A stretch of 64,000 nucleotides of DNA, taken from positions 1 to 64,000 of the forward strand of contig NZ_JAGGLB010000017.1 in the NCBI RefSeq assembly GCF_017874215.1, written 5' to 3'. Positions 8,652-18,284 of this stretch are shown in pieces. The notes beneath the pieces were generated by a model that was not told where the DNA came from, searched no databases, and was given only the letters and a program-made list of their open reading frames with translations. Position 1 is the stretch's first letter; every line of letters starts with the position of its first letter. The DNA comes from Paenibacillus eucommiae (GTDB taxonomy: Bacteria > Bacillota > Bacilli > Paenibacillales > NBRC-103111). Position numbers and translations under genes: made by a program.

Positions 8652-9986
8652 ATGGCGGATCAACAGAAGCTGGCATTGCTCGGAGGTCCGGGAGCGGTGA
8701 CGGCACAATCAGAGGACATGTTCACATGGCCGATTATAACCAAGGAAGACGAGGAAGCGGTTCTAGACGTTCTGCGCAAGGGGGCGATGTCCGGAATCGA
8801 TGTAACCGTACAGTTGGAGAAGGATTTCAGAGAATGGCTCAATGTGGATTATGCACTAGGGTTTAATAACGGGACAGCCTCCTTGCTGGCGGCGATGTAT
8901 GGCTGCGGCATAGGTGTAGGCGATGAAATCATCTGTCCAAGTATTACCTACTGGGCATCTGGAGCCCCGGCGTTTTCTCTAGGGGCGACGATCGTCTTTG
9001 CTGATATCGATCCGTTCACATTATGCTTAAATCCGCTGGATATCGAGCATAGGATCAGCGAGCGGACGAAAGCGATAGTGGTTGTCCATTATTTGGGCTA
9101 TCCCGCTGATATGGATCCGATTATGGAAATCGCCCGGAAGTATAATATTAAGGTGATCGAGGATGTATCCCATGCGCAGGGCGGTATCTATAAAGGACGC
9201 AAGCTGGGAACCATCGGACACGTTGGCGCCATGTCTCTGATGACGGGTAAAGCGCTCGCTGCAGGGGAGGGCGGCATGCTGGTTACAAATGACACGGAAA
9301 TTTACGAAAGAGCGATTGCTCTGGGCCATCATGAGCGATTCAGCTCAGGTATAAAGACGGAGGCATTGCAGCCTTTTACCGGACTGCCTTTGGGCGGCTA
9401 TAAGCATCGGATGCATCAACTCAGTTCAGCGGTAGGACGTGTCCAGCTGCGTCACTATGAAGCAAGACAAGCGGAAATCAGCCGGGCCATGAATTATTTC
9501 TGGGATTTGCTGGAGGGGGTTCCAGGTCTAAGAGCGCATCGTCCGGAGAAAGATTCCGGAAGCTTGAACGGCGGCTGGTATGCGGCACGCGGTCACTACA
9601 GATCGGATGAGCTAGGAGGTCTATCCGTATCGCGGTTCTGTGAGGCGGTGCAAGCCGAAGGGGTCAACGAATGCAGTCCGGGCTGCAATTTGCCGCTGCA
9701 TCGTCATCCCTTGTTTAAGGAAGCCGATGTGTATGGTCATGGCAAACCAACCCGAATTGCCAATGCTTCACGCGACGTCAGGGAACTCGACATAGGATTG
9801 CCGGTAAGTGAGGGGTTTGCGGCGAATGTTTACAGCGTTCCATGGTTTAAGCACTATCGGCCGGAAATCATTGAACAATATGCCCATGCATTCAGAAAGG
9901 TAGCTCTCAACTATGCCGAATTGCTTGAAGGAGATACGGGGAATCCGCCCAATTTGGGTGGATGGTATATGTACAACCGGCGATAA
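8652..9986 (+). CDS. DegT/DnrJ/EryC1/StrS-family PLP-dependent aminotransferase
   Basis: The product has 444 residues. The PLP-binding fold is clear from FNNGTASLLAAMYGCGIGVG, then VIEDVSHAQGG, then SLMTGKALAAGEGGMLVTND, where Lys200 sits at the Schiff-base position seen in this family. The family transfers amino groups onto keto-sugars or keto-cyclitols, and some members are catabolic or dehydratase-like. Start ATG 8652 follows GGAGGAG. Placement in a run with a Gfo/Idh/MocA dehydrogenase and a ceramidase-family hydrolase suggests interconversion of an amino- or amido-sugar: amide removal, then oxidation or transamination. The order of these steps is a guess. The gene is intact and of usual length or slightly long (family about 370-430). 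Confidence 0.88.
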   Translation: MADQQKLALLGGPGAVTAQSEDMFTWPIITKEDEEAVLDVLRKGAMSGIDVTVQLEKDFREWLNVDYALGFNNGTASLLAAMYGCGIGVGDEIICPSITYWASGAPAFSLGATIVFADIDPFTLCLNPLDIEHRISERTKAIVVVHYLGYPADMDPIMEIARKYNIKVIEDVSHAQGGIYKGRKLGTIGHVGAMSLMTGKALAAGEGGMLVTNDTEIYERAIALGHHERFSSGIKTEALQPFTGLPLGGYKHRMHQLSSAVGRVQLRHYEARQAEISRAMNYFWDLLEGVPGLRAHRPEKDSGSLNGGWYAARGHYRSDELGGLSVSRFCEAVQAEGVNECSPGCNLPLHRHPLFKEADVYGHGKPTRIANASRDVRELDIGLPVSEGFAANVYSVPWFKHYRPEIIEQYAHAFRKVALNYAELLEGDTGNPPNLGGWYMYNRR

Positions 9987-10007
9987 AGCAGAAGGGGAAG
10001 AATAAGG

Positions 10008-12017
10008 ATGGTCAAGTGGCTCTGGATAACCAGTTCTGTTGCCGTTGCTGTTGTAGCTATCAGCTTAGGGTTCTTGATTAACGGAGCAGACAAAGCGGGA
10101 ACAACGAACCAAACAGACAAGGATAACATGGAGGTCATTTTCTCAGCTGCATGGGATACGGGGAGCGACTACGGGTTGTCCAATTCGGTTGAAATCCCGG
10201 GAGGCAACCTGATAGGGTATGACGGCAGCGGGAGGCCGACAATCGCCCGGGCCGAAAGCGGCGCGGAAGGGGTGAAAGCGCACTCCGGGGATGGATATTT
10301 GCAAATGCAAGGCCAGGATATAAGCCAAAGTGACTACGGCTATATTTACAATAAAGTGTACGAGAAGCTGGATATTGTCGTGACTGACGGTATGAAGCTG
10401 AAATATTGGGTGTACCATCACCAATATAATGCCAGCCGGAAAATGAGCGTGGACTTGATTTTCTCCGATCAAACGACGCTGCGTGATTCCGGGCTAACGG
10501 ATGCACAAGGGATATTGATGCATCCCGGCTCACGCGAGGATCCGCTGGATAAGTGGGTTCTAGTGGAATGCGACTTGTCACCGTTAGCAGGCAAAACGAT
10601 TAACCGGATTGTATTCTCCTATTCCGCAGATGCGACGATCTCTGGCCCCTACTCCAGCTACTTCGATGATTTGACAATCGAAGTCCCTGAGGGAGCGGCT
10701 GCATCGGGAATCGTATCTTCAGCCTCCATAAGGGAAGCAAGCCGCTTGAGATTAGAGGTGCTTAATTCGACCTCCCGGGAATCAGCATGCACGCTTGTGA
10801 CTCCCGGCCAGGATGAGTCGCTTGGGGAGGCTTTGGCGGAGGTATTGAAGGCAAATGGAAATGCGCCAGGCGCTTTTTGCATCAACCCGGGGAATCTGGA
10901 TAAGCCGATTCATGTGAACGGTCCCATAACGCTTATTTTATATCCTGGCATTTATACACAGACGGAGCCGATCACTATAAGTGGCAAACAGGCATCCCTC
11001 ATGGGCATTGGCGGCGCAGGTTCAACAACGCTCCTGTTCAAGGATGGTGTGCATGGCGCCAATATTGTACTGGATTCGTTTACATCCAGCTACAAGATAA
11101 GCGGCCTTACACTGGCAAGGGAGTCGGATGGCATTTCTGAGGAAGACAATGGCATTCGAACGGGGCAATCCAGTGATTATGGTCTGATCGAGAATGTGAT
11201 GATCAATAAACAATATAATGGGATGCATTTGCAAGTGACTTCCTACACGCGGATTGAGAAGCTCATCATTTCAGAGAGCGCGAATACTGGCATTTATATG
11301 ACAAACGGCCTTGAATCGGAAGGCGGCGGGCCGTGTCAATATTATCTGAATGACATCTTATTTACCATGAATAAAGGCTTTGCTATTGAGGTCAGTCCGG
11401 ATGCCGGGTCGATGCCAATTGGCAACTGGAGCGGCATTCTGACATTCGGCAACCAGAAAGGGGGGATCATTCTAAAGGCGCATTCGAGCATTAAAGCCGT
11501 ACACGGTCTGCGTTTGGCCAATTCGTTCCTTGGTCAGGACGGGGAAAAGGGCGGTTATCCGGAAATTACAATTGAGGGTGGAGGGATGCACAACATAAGC
11601 GATACGTTCGTGGAAATTGGCGGTGTGGGTGCCAATGCCCCATATCTGAGCCATCCTGACGTGCCGGGTATTCTTATTGATGCGGGAGTAACAACCGCAC
11701 AATTGAATGCAGTTTATGTGGCGAATAACACAGGAAGCGGGCTTGTTATTAAGGGAAATCATGTTTTGATTACGGCGTCGACATTTTCCACAAATGGGAT
11801 GAATGCAACAAGCGATGAACACAAGACTGGTATTCTTATTCTGAATGAAAGAAGTAACGTGAATGTCGGACTTAGCCAATTCATAGCCAGCGGAACCCGT
11901 GTTGATCCGAAGCTTACTGCCCATTCGACGGGAATTAAGTCCAACTCCGGGCATGTTACGCTGACAGGAGTCACTTTTGATGAGAACGGCGGAGCGAAGG
12001 GCTATGTCGGTCCCTGA
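10008..12017 (+). CDS. Exported right-handed beta-helix protein, first tandem paralogue
   Basis: The product has 669 residues with an N-terminal membrane segment or uncleaved signal (about residues 5-26). An N-terminal beta-sandwich module of about 200 residues begins near residue 44 (SAAWDTGSDYGLSN) and ends around SSYFDDLTIEVPEG. After a linker comes a beta-helix of about 380 residues with repeats such as KISGLTLARESDG and RIEKLIISESANTGIYM. The helix resembles pectate-lyase-like and glycosidase folds, but I cannot point to catalytic residues. The next gene (12107-14011) encodes a close paralogue over nearly the whole length; this copy has an extra Ser/Arg-rich linker of about 35 residues between the two modules. 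It probably acts on or binds a polysaccharide outside the cell. Confidence 0.8.
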   Translation: MVKWLWITSSVAVAVVAISLGFLINGADKAGTTNQTDKDNMEVIFSAAWDTGSDYGLSNSVEIPGGNLIGYDGSGRPTIARAESGAEGVKAHSGDGYLQMQGQDISQSDYGYIYNKVYEKLDIVVTDGMKLKYWVYHHQYNASRKMSVDLIFSDQTTLRDSGLTDAQGILMHPGSREDPLDKWVLVECDLSPLAGKTINRIVFSYSADATISGPYSSYFDDLTIEVPEGAAASGIVSSASIREASRLRLEVLNSTSRESACTLVTPGQDESLGEALAEVLKANGNAPGAFCINPGNLDKPIHVNGPITLILYPGIYTQTEPITISGKQASLMGIGGAGSTTLLFKDGVHGANIVLDSFTSSYKISGLTLARESDGISEEDNGIRTGQSSDYGLIENVMINKQYNGMHLQVTSYTRIEKLIISESANTGIYMTNGLESEGGGPCQYYLNDILFTMNKGFAIEVSPDAGSMPIGNWSGILTFGNQKGGIILKAHSSIKAVHGLRLANSFLGQDGEKGGYPEITIEGGGMHNISDTFVEIGGVGANAPYLSHPDVPGILIDAGVTTAQLNAVYVANNTGSGLVIKGNHVLITASTFSTNGMNATSDEHKTGILILNERSNVNVGLSQFIASGTRVDPKLTAHSTGIKSNSGHVTLTGVTFDENGGAKGYVGP

Positions 12018-12106
12018 TACCGGCAATTGCTTGCTGCAACGAATACGATGACGAAATATCTAATGAATCCAATAATCCATAATCCAATATCTTGGGAGGT
12101 ATAAGG

Positions 12107-14011
12107 ATGAACAAGAAACTTGTATCGATTCGTCTTTTGGTAGTTGCAATACTATGGATAAGCGTATTCCAAATGAATGACCAGGTTGCCGAAGCAAGCG
12201 GTGATGTCGCCGTGTTCTCTGCAACATGGAATACGGGAAGTGACTACGGTCTGGCTAATACCGAAGAAATACCTGGCAGTAACGTAGTGGGGTATAGCGG
12301 CACAGGGCAACCGACAATTACACGTGCGGCGAGCGGCGCCGAAGGGGTGAATGCCCATTCAGGGGACGGATATTTACAAATGCAAGGCACTGACGTTAGC
12401 GTTAGTGGTGGCGGCTATATTTATAATAAAGTGTATGAAAACCTGGATATTAAGATCACTTACGGGATGAAGCTCAAGTATTGGGTATATCATCACAGCT
12501 ATCCGGCAAGCAAACGTATGGGGATTGATTTGATTTTCACAGACACCACGAATCTCCGTGATTCCGGGTTAACGGATTTGAACGGAGTATCAATGCATCC
12601 GGGTTCACGCAATGAACCGCTAAATAAATGGGTATTAGTAGAGACTGACCTGTCGCCCTTGGCAGGCAAAACGATTGATCGCATCTTATTCGCCTATTCT
12701 GGAGATGGGACGGCCACAGGAAAGTATGCCAGCTATTTCGATGATTTGACCATCCAAATCCCAGGACCAGGCTCCTTGTCACCTTGTACGCTAGTGACCC
12801 CCGGGACAGGCGAGTCACTTGGGCAAGCGCTGGCGAATGCGTTGACGGAGAACAATGGCGCACCGGCATCCTTTTGCGCCAGGCCAGGGCTTATTGATGT
12901 GCCGGTCAATGTGAGTGGTCCCGTTTCGCTTACGTTATACCCCGGTACCTACATGCAGACCCAGTCGATTACCCTTAGCGGCAAAGGAGCATCATTAATC
13001 GGTCAAAGCCGAGGCTCAACGATTCTCAAGTTCAAGAACGGCTCGCATGGGGCCAACGTCGTACTGGATTCGTATACCTCCAGCTACAAAATAAGCGGTC
13101 TGACGTTAGGGAGAGAGACCGAAGGGACGCTGCCGGAGGATAATGGCATTCGGACTGGACATTCGAATGATTATGGCCTTATGGAAAGCCTGATTATCAA
13201 TAAGCAATACAACGGCATGCATTTGCAGATTACATCCTACACAAGAGTTCGTGATCTGATCATTTCCGAGAGCGGGAATACGGGCATGTTCATAACAAAT
13301 GGCAACGAACTGGATGGCGGCGGGCCGTGTCAATATTACTTGGATGACATCTTATTCACCGTGAATAAAGGTTTCGCCATCGATGTCAGCCCAGATGCCG
13401 GACCGATGCCCATAGGCAACTGGAATGGTATCCTGACATTTGGCAATGAGAAAGGCGGCATCATTCTAAGAAAGCTTTCAGACACAAAAGTCGTTCATGG
13501 CTTGCGTTTGACCAATTCCTTCTTTGGCCAGGACGGAGGGGTAGGGGGCTATCCGGAAATCACGCTTGAAGGCGGCGGGATGCACAATATTAGCAATTCC
13601 TTCGTTGAAATTGGCGGTGTGGAAGCGAATCCTCCTTACTCAAGTCATGCTGATGTCCACGGCATTCTGATCGATGAAGCCGTAACATCCGCGCAGTTGA
13701 ACGCGGTATATGTAGCGAATAACACAGGAAGCGGTCTTGTCATCAAGGGGGGGAATGTTCTGGTAACAGCCTCGACCTTCTCGACGAATGGAATGAATTC
13801 AACGACCGATGATTACAAAACGGGCATTCTTATTCTGAATGAAGACAGTATCGTAAATGTAGGACTAAGCCAGTTTATTGCCAGTGGTGCCTATGTCGAT
13901 CCGAATCTTACGGCCCATTCCACCGGGATTAAGTCGTATTCCGAGCATGTAACGCTGACAGGAGTCACATTTGATACGTCTGGCGGGGCACAGGGCTACG
14001 TAGGTCCTTAA
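12107..14011 (+). CDS. Exported right-handed beta-helix protein, second tandem paralogue
   Basis: The product has 634 residues with a conventional signal peptide (MNKKLVSIRLLVVAILWISV, probable cleavage after VAEASG). The same two modules as the preceding gene follow: a beta-sandwich starting SATWNTGSDYGLANTEEIPG and a beta-helix ending in a shared segment GLSQFIASGA, TGIKS and GYVGP. ATG 12107 is chosen over an in-frame TTG at 12092 because GGGAGGT lies 6 bases before it. Long stretches are near-identical to the first copy at protein level, so this is a local tandem duplication with later divergence in the signal region and linker. Having one membrane-retained and one probably released form may be meaningful. 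Confidence 0.82.
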   Translation: MNKKLVSIRLLVVAILWISVFQMNDQVAEASGDVAVFSATWNTGSDYGLANTEEIPGSNVVGYSGTGQPTITRAASGAEGVNAHSGDGYLQMQGTDVSVSGGGYIYNKVYENLDIKITYGMKLKYWVYHHSYPASKRMGIDLIFTDTTNLRDSGLTDLNGVSMHPGSRNEPLNKWVLVETDLSPLAGKTIDRILFAYSGDGTATGKYASYFDDLTIQIPGPGSLSPCTLVTPGTGESLGQALANALTENNGAPASFCARPGLIDVPVNVSGPVSLTLYPGTYMQTQSITLSGKGASLIGQSRGSTILKFKNGSHGANVVLDSYTSSYKISGLTLGRETEGTLPEDNGIRTGHSNDYGLMESLIINKQYNGMHLQITSYTRVRDLIISESGNTGMFITNGNELDGGGPCQYYLDDILFTVNKGFAIDVSPDAGPMPIGNWNGILTFGNEKGGIILRKLSDTKVVHGLRLTNSFFGQDGGVGGYPEITLEGGGMHNISNSFVEIGGVEANPPYSSHADVHGILIDEAVTSAQLNAVYVANNTGSGLVIKGGNVLVTASTFSTNGMNSTTDDYKTGILILNEDSIVNVGLSQFIASGAYVDPNLTAHSTGIKSYSEHVTLTGVTFDTSGGAQGYVGP

Positions 14012-14026
14012 TAAAAGGCTGCTGAT

Positions 14027-14066
14027 AACGCGTCCGGAGCATAAATGCACAGGGTCCGGACGCGTT
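14027..14066 (+). terminator. Perfect 12-bp hairpin after the tandem beta-helix genes
   Basis: AACGCGTCCGGA (14027-14038) and TCCGGACGCGTT (14055-14066) form a perfect inverted repeat with a 16-base loop that contains a smaller GCAT/ATGC pair. There is no T-tract, so it may be a transcript-stabilising, attenuating or factor-dependent end rather than an intrinsic terminator. It lies between the beta-helix genes and the ATPase gene. Confidence 0.5.
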
Positions 14067-14145
14067 GTACGGTAACAGAACAGAAAAGTTGCATATACTT
14101 CATTGCATATACTTCAAATACGATGGGCAGCGGGGGGAGTCAGAG

Positions 14146-15324
14146 ATGGGAACAGTGACGTTCCACCATGTACACAAAAGCTATAAAGGTGAGGCGCAAG
14201 CGTCTGTAAAAGACTTTCATTTGGAAATCAATGACGGGGAGTTTCTGGTTCTTGTGGGTCCTTCGGGCTGCGGCAAATCGACTACTCTGCGTATGCTTGC
14301 GGGATTGGAGGAAATAACCTCGGGTGATATCTTCATCGATCACCGGTTAATCAATTATGTTTCTCCGAAAAACAGGGATATCGCGATGGTCTTTCAAAAT
14401 TATTCCCTCTATCCCAATTTATCTGTCTACGGGAATATTTCTCTTGGATTGAAGCTGAGGAAAATGGCCAAGCATGAAATCGAGCTTAAAGTGAATCGGG
14501 TTGCCCGTATTCTTGAAATATCACATCTTCTGGACAAGTTACCACACCAGCTTTCAGGAGGGCAGAAGCAGAGGGTTGCCCTTGGCCGGGCGATCGTCCG
14601 CGAGCCCAAGGTGTTCCTGATGGACGAGCCGCTTTCCAATCTGGATGCCAAGCTCAGAGCGCAGACACGAGCAGAAATTATTAGGATGCATGAGAGAATG
14701 AAGACAACTATTGTGTACGTCACACATGACCAGGTAGAAGCGATGACGATGGGCACACGGATTGTAGTTATGAAATCTGGGGAAATCCAGCAGGTTTCCA
14801 CCCCTCAGGAAGTGTACGATTATCCGAATAATTTATTTGTTGCCGGCTTTATCGGCACGCCGCAAATGAATTTCGTGAGCGGCAGCGTTACCTTTAAAGA
14901 TGGCAGGTATTACTTTGAGAATAATCGCTGGAAGCTGCCCCTTCCGGCTGGCTGCTTTGACGCTTTGGCTCGAACCAGCTCCAATCTGCGTCATATCGTG
15001 CTCGGCTTAAGGCCCGAACATGTTCAGCTGGAAGCTGAGCAAAAGGCGGAAAAGGCGGAGTGGATGATACCGGCTCAGGTCGAAATGAAGGAGCTGATGG
15101 GACCGGACACATATGTGTCCGTTAGGATAGGCAGCTTAAGCAGCGCAGAGAGGGCGGTTAAGACGGCGGAGAGTTATACATTTACTTTAAGGGCGGATCC
15201 GCATACCCCTGTGCAGGTAGGCGATCATGTGCTTATTCAATTATTGCTGAACAAGGCCCATTTATTTGATGGGGAAACCGGTCATAATATTGCCCGTAAA
15301 GGGGAAGAGCCTGCATGGGAATAA
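14146..15324 (+). CDS. MalK/MsmX-type sugar ABC transporter ATPase
   Basis: The product has 392 residues. Walker A is GPSGCGKST, the Q-loop FQNYSLYPNLSVYGNI, the ABC signature LSGGQKQRVALGRAI, Walker B VFLMDEPLSNLD, and the switch His is in VTHDQ. The C-terminal third is the regulatory TOBE-like extension of sugar importers (LGLRPEHVQLE). ATG 14146 follows a GGGGGGAG ribosome site; the frame is open further upstream to 14065 but that part is not protein-like. It overlaps the next gene by 10 bases. It is the only ATPase gene in the window and could energise both permease pairs downstream, and perhaps the 51-53 kb importer as well, as multitask ATPases such as MsmX do in Bacillus. Confidence 0.95.
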   Translation: MGTVTFHHVHKSYKGEAQASVKDFHLEINDGEFLVLVGPSGCGKSTTLRMLAGLEEITSGDIFIDHRLINYVSPKNRDIAMVFQNYSLYPNLSVYGNISLGLKLRKMAKHEIELKVNRVARILEISHLLDKLPHQLSGGQKQRVALGRAIVREPKVFLMDEPLSNLDAKLRAQTRAEIIRMHERMKTTIVYVTHDQVEAMTMGTRIVVMKSGEIQQVSTPQEVYDYPNNLFVAGFIGTPQMNFVSGSVTFKDGRYYFENNRWKLPLPAGCFDALARTSSNLRHIVLGLRPEHVQLEAEQKAEKAEWMIPAQVEMKELMGPDTYVSVRIGSLSSAERAVKTAESYTFTLRADPHTPVQVGDHVLIQLLLNKAHLFDGETGHNIARKGEEPAWE

Positions 15325-18284
15325 AGGCAATACGGATTTCAGGACGACTGAAGGTGATGACTGCTGCCGTTCTGATCATTATTACATTCTATAGCGTACG
15401 GTCCTTGTTGTTCGAGACGAAATATTATGCTCCGGTGGATGCAAGCTCCTTAGTCAACGCAGTGACTGCGGATGGAACTCTTACTTATTCACAGGCGTTG
15501 AAAAGCTATGAGGAGCAAGGTGCCAAGCCAGTCAAGGGAAATTCCATTGAGCTTCAGGCAGCCTCTTACCATACAGCATCAGAAGATGCCATGATTAAGG
15601 TCGTTCAGGATGAGACAGCATTAGGCCAAGAAGTTCTTGATTGGGGCAGCGCTAAAGGCTGGGTTGAGTGGAACGTTGACATCCCGGAGAGCGGGCTGTA
15701 TGAAATCGCTGTGAACTATTTGCCATCCGGAGGAACGTCTGCTTCTATCATTCGCGGCATTATGATGGATGGCGGCTATCCGTTTCTTGAATCGGCTTCC
15801 ATTGAATTTGAGCGGTATTGGAAGGATAAAAAATACCCCTATGACCGCAACAGCCTGGGCAACGAAGTTCGCTCGCCGCAGGTGGAGATTGAGGGATGGA
15901 AACTGAAGGACGCAGCCAAATATGAATCTTCTTCCTTGCCGCTTAAATATTACCTCACGAAGGGGAAGCATACCCTGCGTTTGGTTGGTATCCGTGAGCC
16001 GATGAAGATCTCGAATCTGTTGATCAAAGCACCAGAGAGCATCCCTGATTATAAAGAGTATACAGGGAATCACCCGGCTGCTGCAGCGCAGAAAGAATGG
16101 TTCCAAATGATCGAAGCGGAGCAATTCGTGCAAAAGTCGGGCATCGGGATCCAGAAATACGCAATGCAGGAGCCGTACATGTCGCCGGACTCGAAGGGGC
16201 GAATTGTATATAACTCACTTGGGGGAGAACGATGGAAAAACCCGGGCGATTGGGTTGAATGGAATCTGGAAGTGCCCGCAGACGGCTGGTATGTCCTGGA
16301 TATCAAATTCAGGCAAATCTACAAAGGCAGGTCCAAGGTATACCGCACAATCATGATTGATGGACGTGTACCTTTCGCGGAAATGCTGCATTATCCATTC
16401 CATTACGAGCGGGAATTCGATATCCATACACTGCAGGATAATGAAGGGCAGACGTTCCGGTTTTACCTGGAGAAAGGTACCCATTCCCTAAAGATGATCG
16501 CTGATTCCTCGCTGCTGCAGCCGGCTACAACGGCGTTATCGAAGACACTTGCCGATTTGCGCACCTTCGATAGCGAGATGCGGTCCATTGTTGGGGATTA
16601 CGGCAAGTTTGGCGGCGAGAATGCGGATGTAAACCGCACATGGGAAATGAAGAAATATGTTCCCGATATCGATCAGCAGGTGGGCCGGTTTATCAAAGAG
16701 CTTGAAGATATTTGCGCCTATATGAATGGGCTGAACGGGACAGAAACAGATTTGACATCGACGATAAACATGTCCATCCGTACTTTGCAGGATCTCCAGC
16801 AGGATGTGGATAAAATTCCGAACCGCTTAGCCGACATTGCTGCCATCCAAAGTCAAATAAGCACATGGCTGACAAATGTCAGTGACCAGCCTCTGCTGCT
16901 TGATTATATGGTCTTGAAAACCCCGGACGCAAAGACCGGGTTAAAGCGTCCAACCCAGCTTGAAAAGTGGGCTTATTCAGCCATCTCATTTTTTCGAACC
17001 TTTTATATGGAATACAGGGAGAAGAAGCACATTGATGAGGGTACTATAAACGTGTGGATTCAGCGTGGCCGTGATTATGTCGATCTGCTTCAAGAGTTGG
17101 TTGATCAGGAGTTTACTCCGGCAACGGGAATTAAGGTCAAGCTTAACTTGATGCCGAATCCAAATGTTCTGATCCTTGGCAATGCAGCCGGTAACCAGCC
17201 TGACGCTGCCCTGGGGATCGGAATGGAATCACCAGTGGATTTCGCTATGCGTGGGGCGACCGTCGATTTGTCCACACTGCCTGGATTTGACGAGGTTAAG
17301 AAAAGGTTTCACCCGGGTGTCATGCGCTCCTACACCTACAACGAAGGGGTATATGGCTTGCCTGAAACACAGAGTTTTTCAGCGTTCTTCTACAGGACGG
17401 ACATATTCGAGAAATTACACCTTACGCCTCCTGATACATGGGAAGATGTATACGATATTTTGCCAACGCTGCAAGAGAACGGAATGACCTATTTTTATCC
17501 TGCAAAAGATTATGTACCGTTCTTCTATCAAAACAATGTGGAGTTCTATACAAAAGACGGCAAGACGACCGAGTTGAACGGGGAAGCAGCTATCAAGCCG
17601 TTCACCGAATGGATGGATCTGTTTCAGAAATACTACTTGCCGATGGAAGTTCCCGCTTTCTTTAATCATTTCCGCTATGGAGACATTCCGGCCGGAGTGG
17701 CCGATTTCAATACTTATGTGCTGCTTTCTGTTGCTGCGCCCGACATTGCCGGTCATTGGAAGATGATTCCCGTGCCTGGCACAAGGATGGAGGATGGCAC
17801 TGTTTCACGCTGGACGCAGCAGTCAACCACCAGCATGATGATTATGAAGAAGAGCAAGAAGCAAGATAAGGCATGGGCCTTTTTGAAATGGTGGACTTCT
17901 TCCGCGACGCAGCTGCGTTATGCGCAGGATATAGAATCCTTCTTCGGGATGGAGTATAGGTGGAATTCAGCTAACCTTGAAGCTTTGATGCAGTCTCCTT
18001 GGCCTGCCGAAGATCTGGAGTCGATTAAGGAACAGGCTCGTTGGATCAAAAATGTTCCGTTAGTCCCGGGTTATTACTATTTAAACAGGGAAATGGATTT
18101 TGCCTGGAATTATGTCCTTCTGGATGGGATGCCGGAGAAGGAGGCGCTTGAGAAGGCAGCACTGTCTCTGCAAAGGGAAATGAAGAGGAAGCAGGAAGAA
18201 TTCGGTTACAGCGATTCCATGGATATACGTATTCCACAAGTCGATGAGCCATATAACGGGGGGGAGGAAGCATCCGATGATTAA
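15315..18284 (+). CDS. Membrane-anchored solute-binding protein with two CBM-like modules
   Basis: The product has 989 residues. An N-terminal membrane segment (about residues 14-34) has no lipobox Cys, unlike the other binding proteins here. Two beta-sandwich modules follow, at about 75-225 and 260-400, with patterns like CBM6/CBM35-type domains (WVEWNVDIPESGLYEIAVNY; PGDWVEWNLEVPADGWYVLD). A helical segment spans about 415-590. The last part, about 590-960, is a family-1 type sugar-binding protein with a MWEDVYDILPTL-like hinge segment and AWAFLKWWTSSATQLRYAQD near the end. It overlaps the ATPase gene upstream and the permease gene downstream by 8 bases, so it is translationally coupled. 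The extra modules may hold the polymer near the importer; this is inference. Confidence 0.85.
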   Translation: MGIKAIRISGRLKVMTAAVLIIITFYSVRSLLFETKYYAPVDASSLVNAVTADGTLTYSQALKSYEEQGAKPVKGNSIELQAASYHTASEDAMIKVVQDETALGQEVLDWGSAKGWVEWNVDIPESGLYEIAVNYLPSGGTSASIIRGIMMDGGYPFLESASIEFERYWKDKKYPYDRNSLGNEVRSPQVEIEGWKLKDAAKYESSSLPLKYYLTKGKHTLRLVGIREPMKISNLLIKAPESIPDYKEYTGNHPAAAAQKEWFQMIEAEQFVQKSGIGIQKYAMQEPYMSPDSKGRIVYNSLGGERWKNPGDWVEWNLEVPADGWYVLDIKFRQIYKGRSKVYRTIMIDGRVPFAEMLHYPFHYEREFDIHTLQDNEGQTFRFYLEKGTHSLKMIADSSLLQPATTALSKTLADLRTFDSEMRSIVGDYGKFGGENADVNRTWEMKKYVPDIDQQVGRFIKELEDICAYMNGLNGTETDLTSTINMSIRTLQDLQQDVDKIPNRLADIAAIQSQISTWLTNVSDQPLLLDYMVLKTPDAKTGLKRPTQLEKWAYSAISFFRTFYMEYREKKHIDEGTINVWIQRGRDYVDLLQELVDQEFTPATGIKVKLNLMPNPNVLILGNAAGNQPDAALGIGMESPVDFAMRGATVDLSTLPGFDEVKKRFHPGVMRSYTYNEGVYGLPETQSFSAFFYRTDIFEKLHLTPPDTWEDVYDILPTLQENGMTYFYPAKDYVPFFYQNNVEFYTKDGKTTELNGEAAIKPFTEWMDLFQKYYLPMEVPAFFNHFRYGDIPAGVADFNTYVLLSVAAPDIAGHWKMIPVPGTRMEDGTVSRWTQQSTTSMMIMKKSKKQDKAWAFLKWWTSSATQLRYAQDIESFFGMEYRWNSANLEALMQSPWPAEDLESIKEQARWIKNVPLVPGYYYLNREMDFAWNYVLLDGMPEKEALEKAALSLQREMKRKQEEFGYSDSMDIRIPQVDEPYNGGEEASDD

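Noticed and set aside
11472..12026. 184-codon minus-strand ORF
   Set aside because: It lies entirely antisense to the beta-helix gene and shows no domain or plausible start.
15621..16133. 170-codon minus-strand ORF
   Set aside because: It is antisense to the binding protein's first CBM-like modules; composition is that of a shadow frame.
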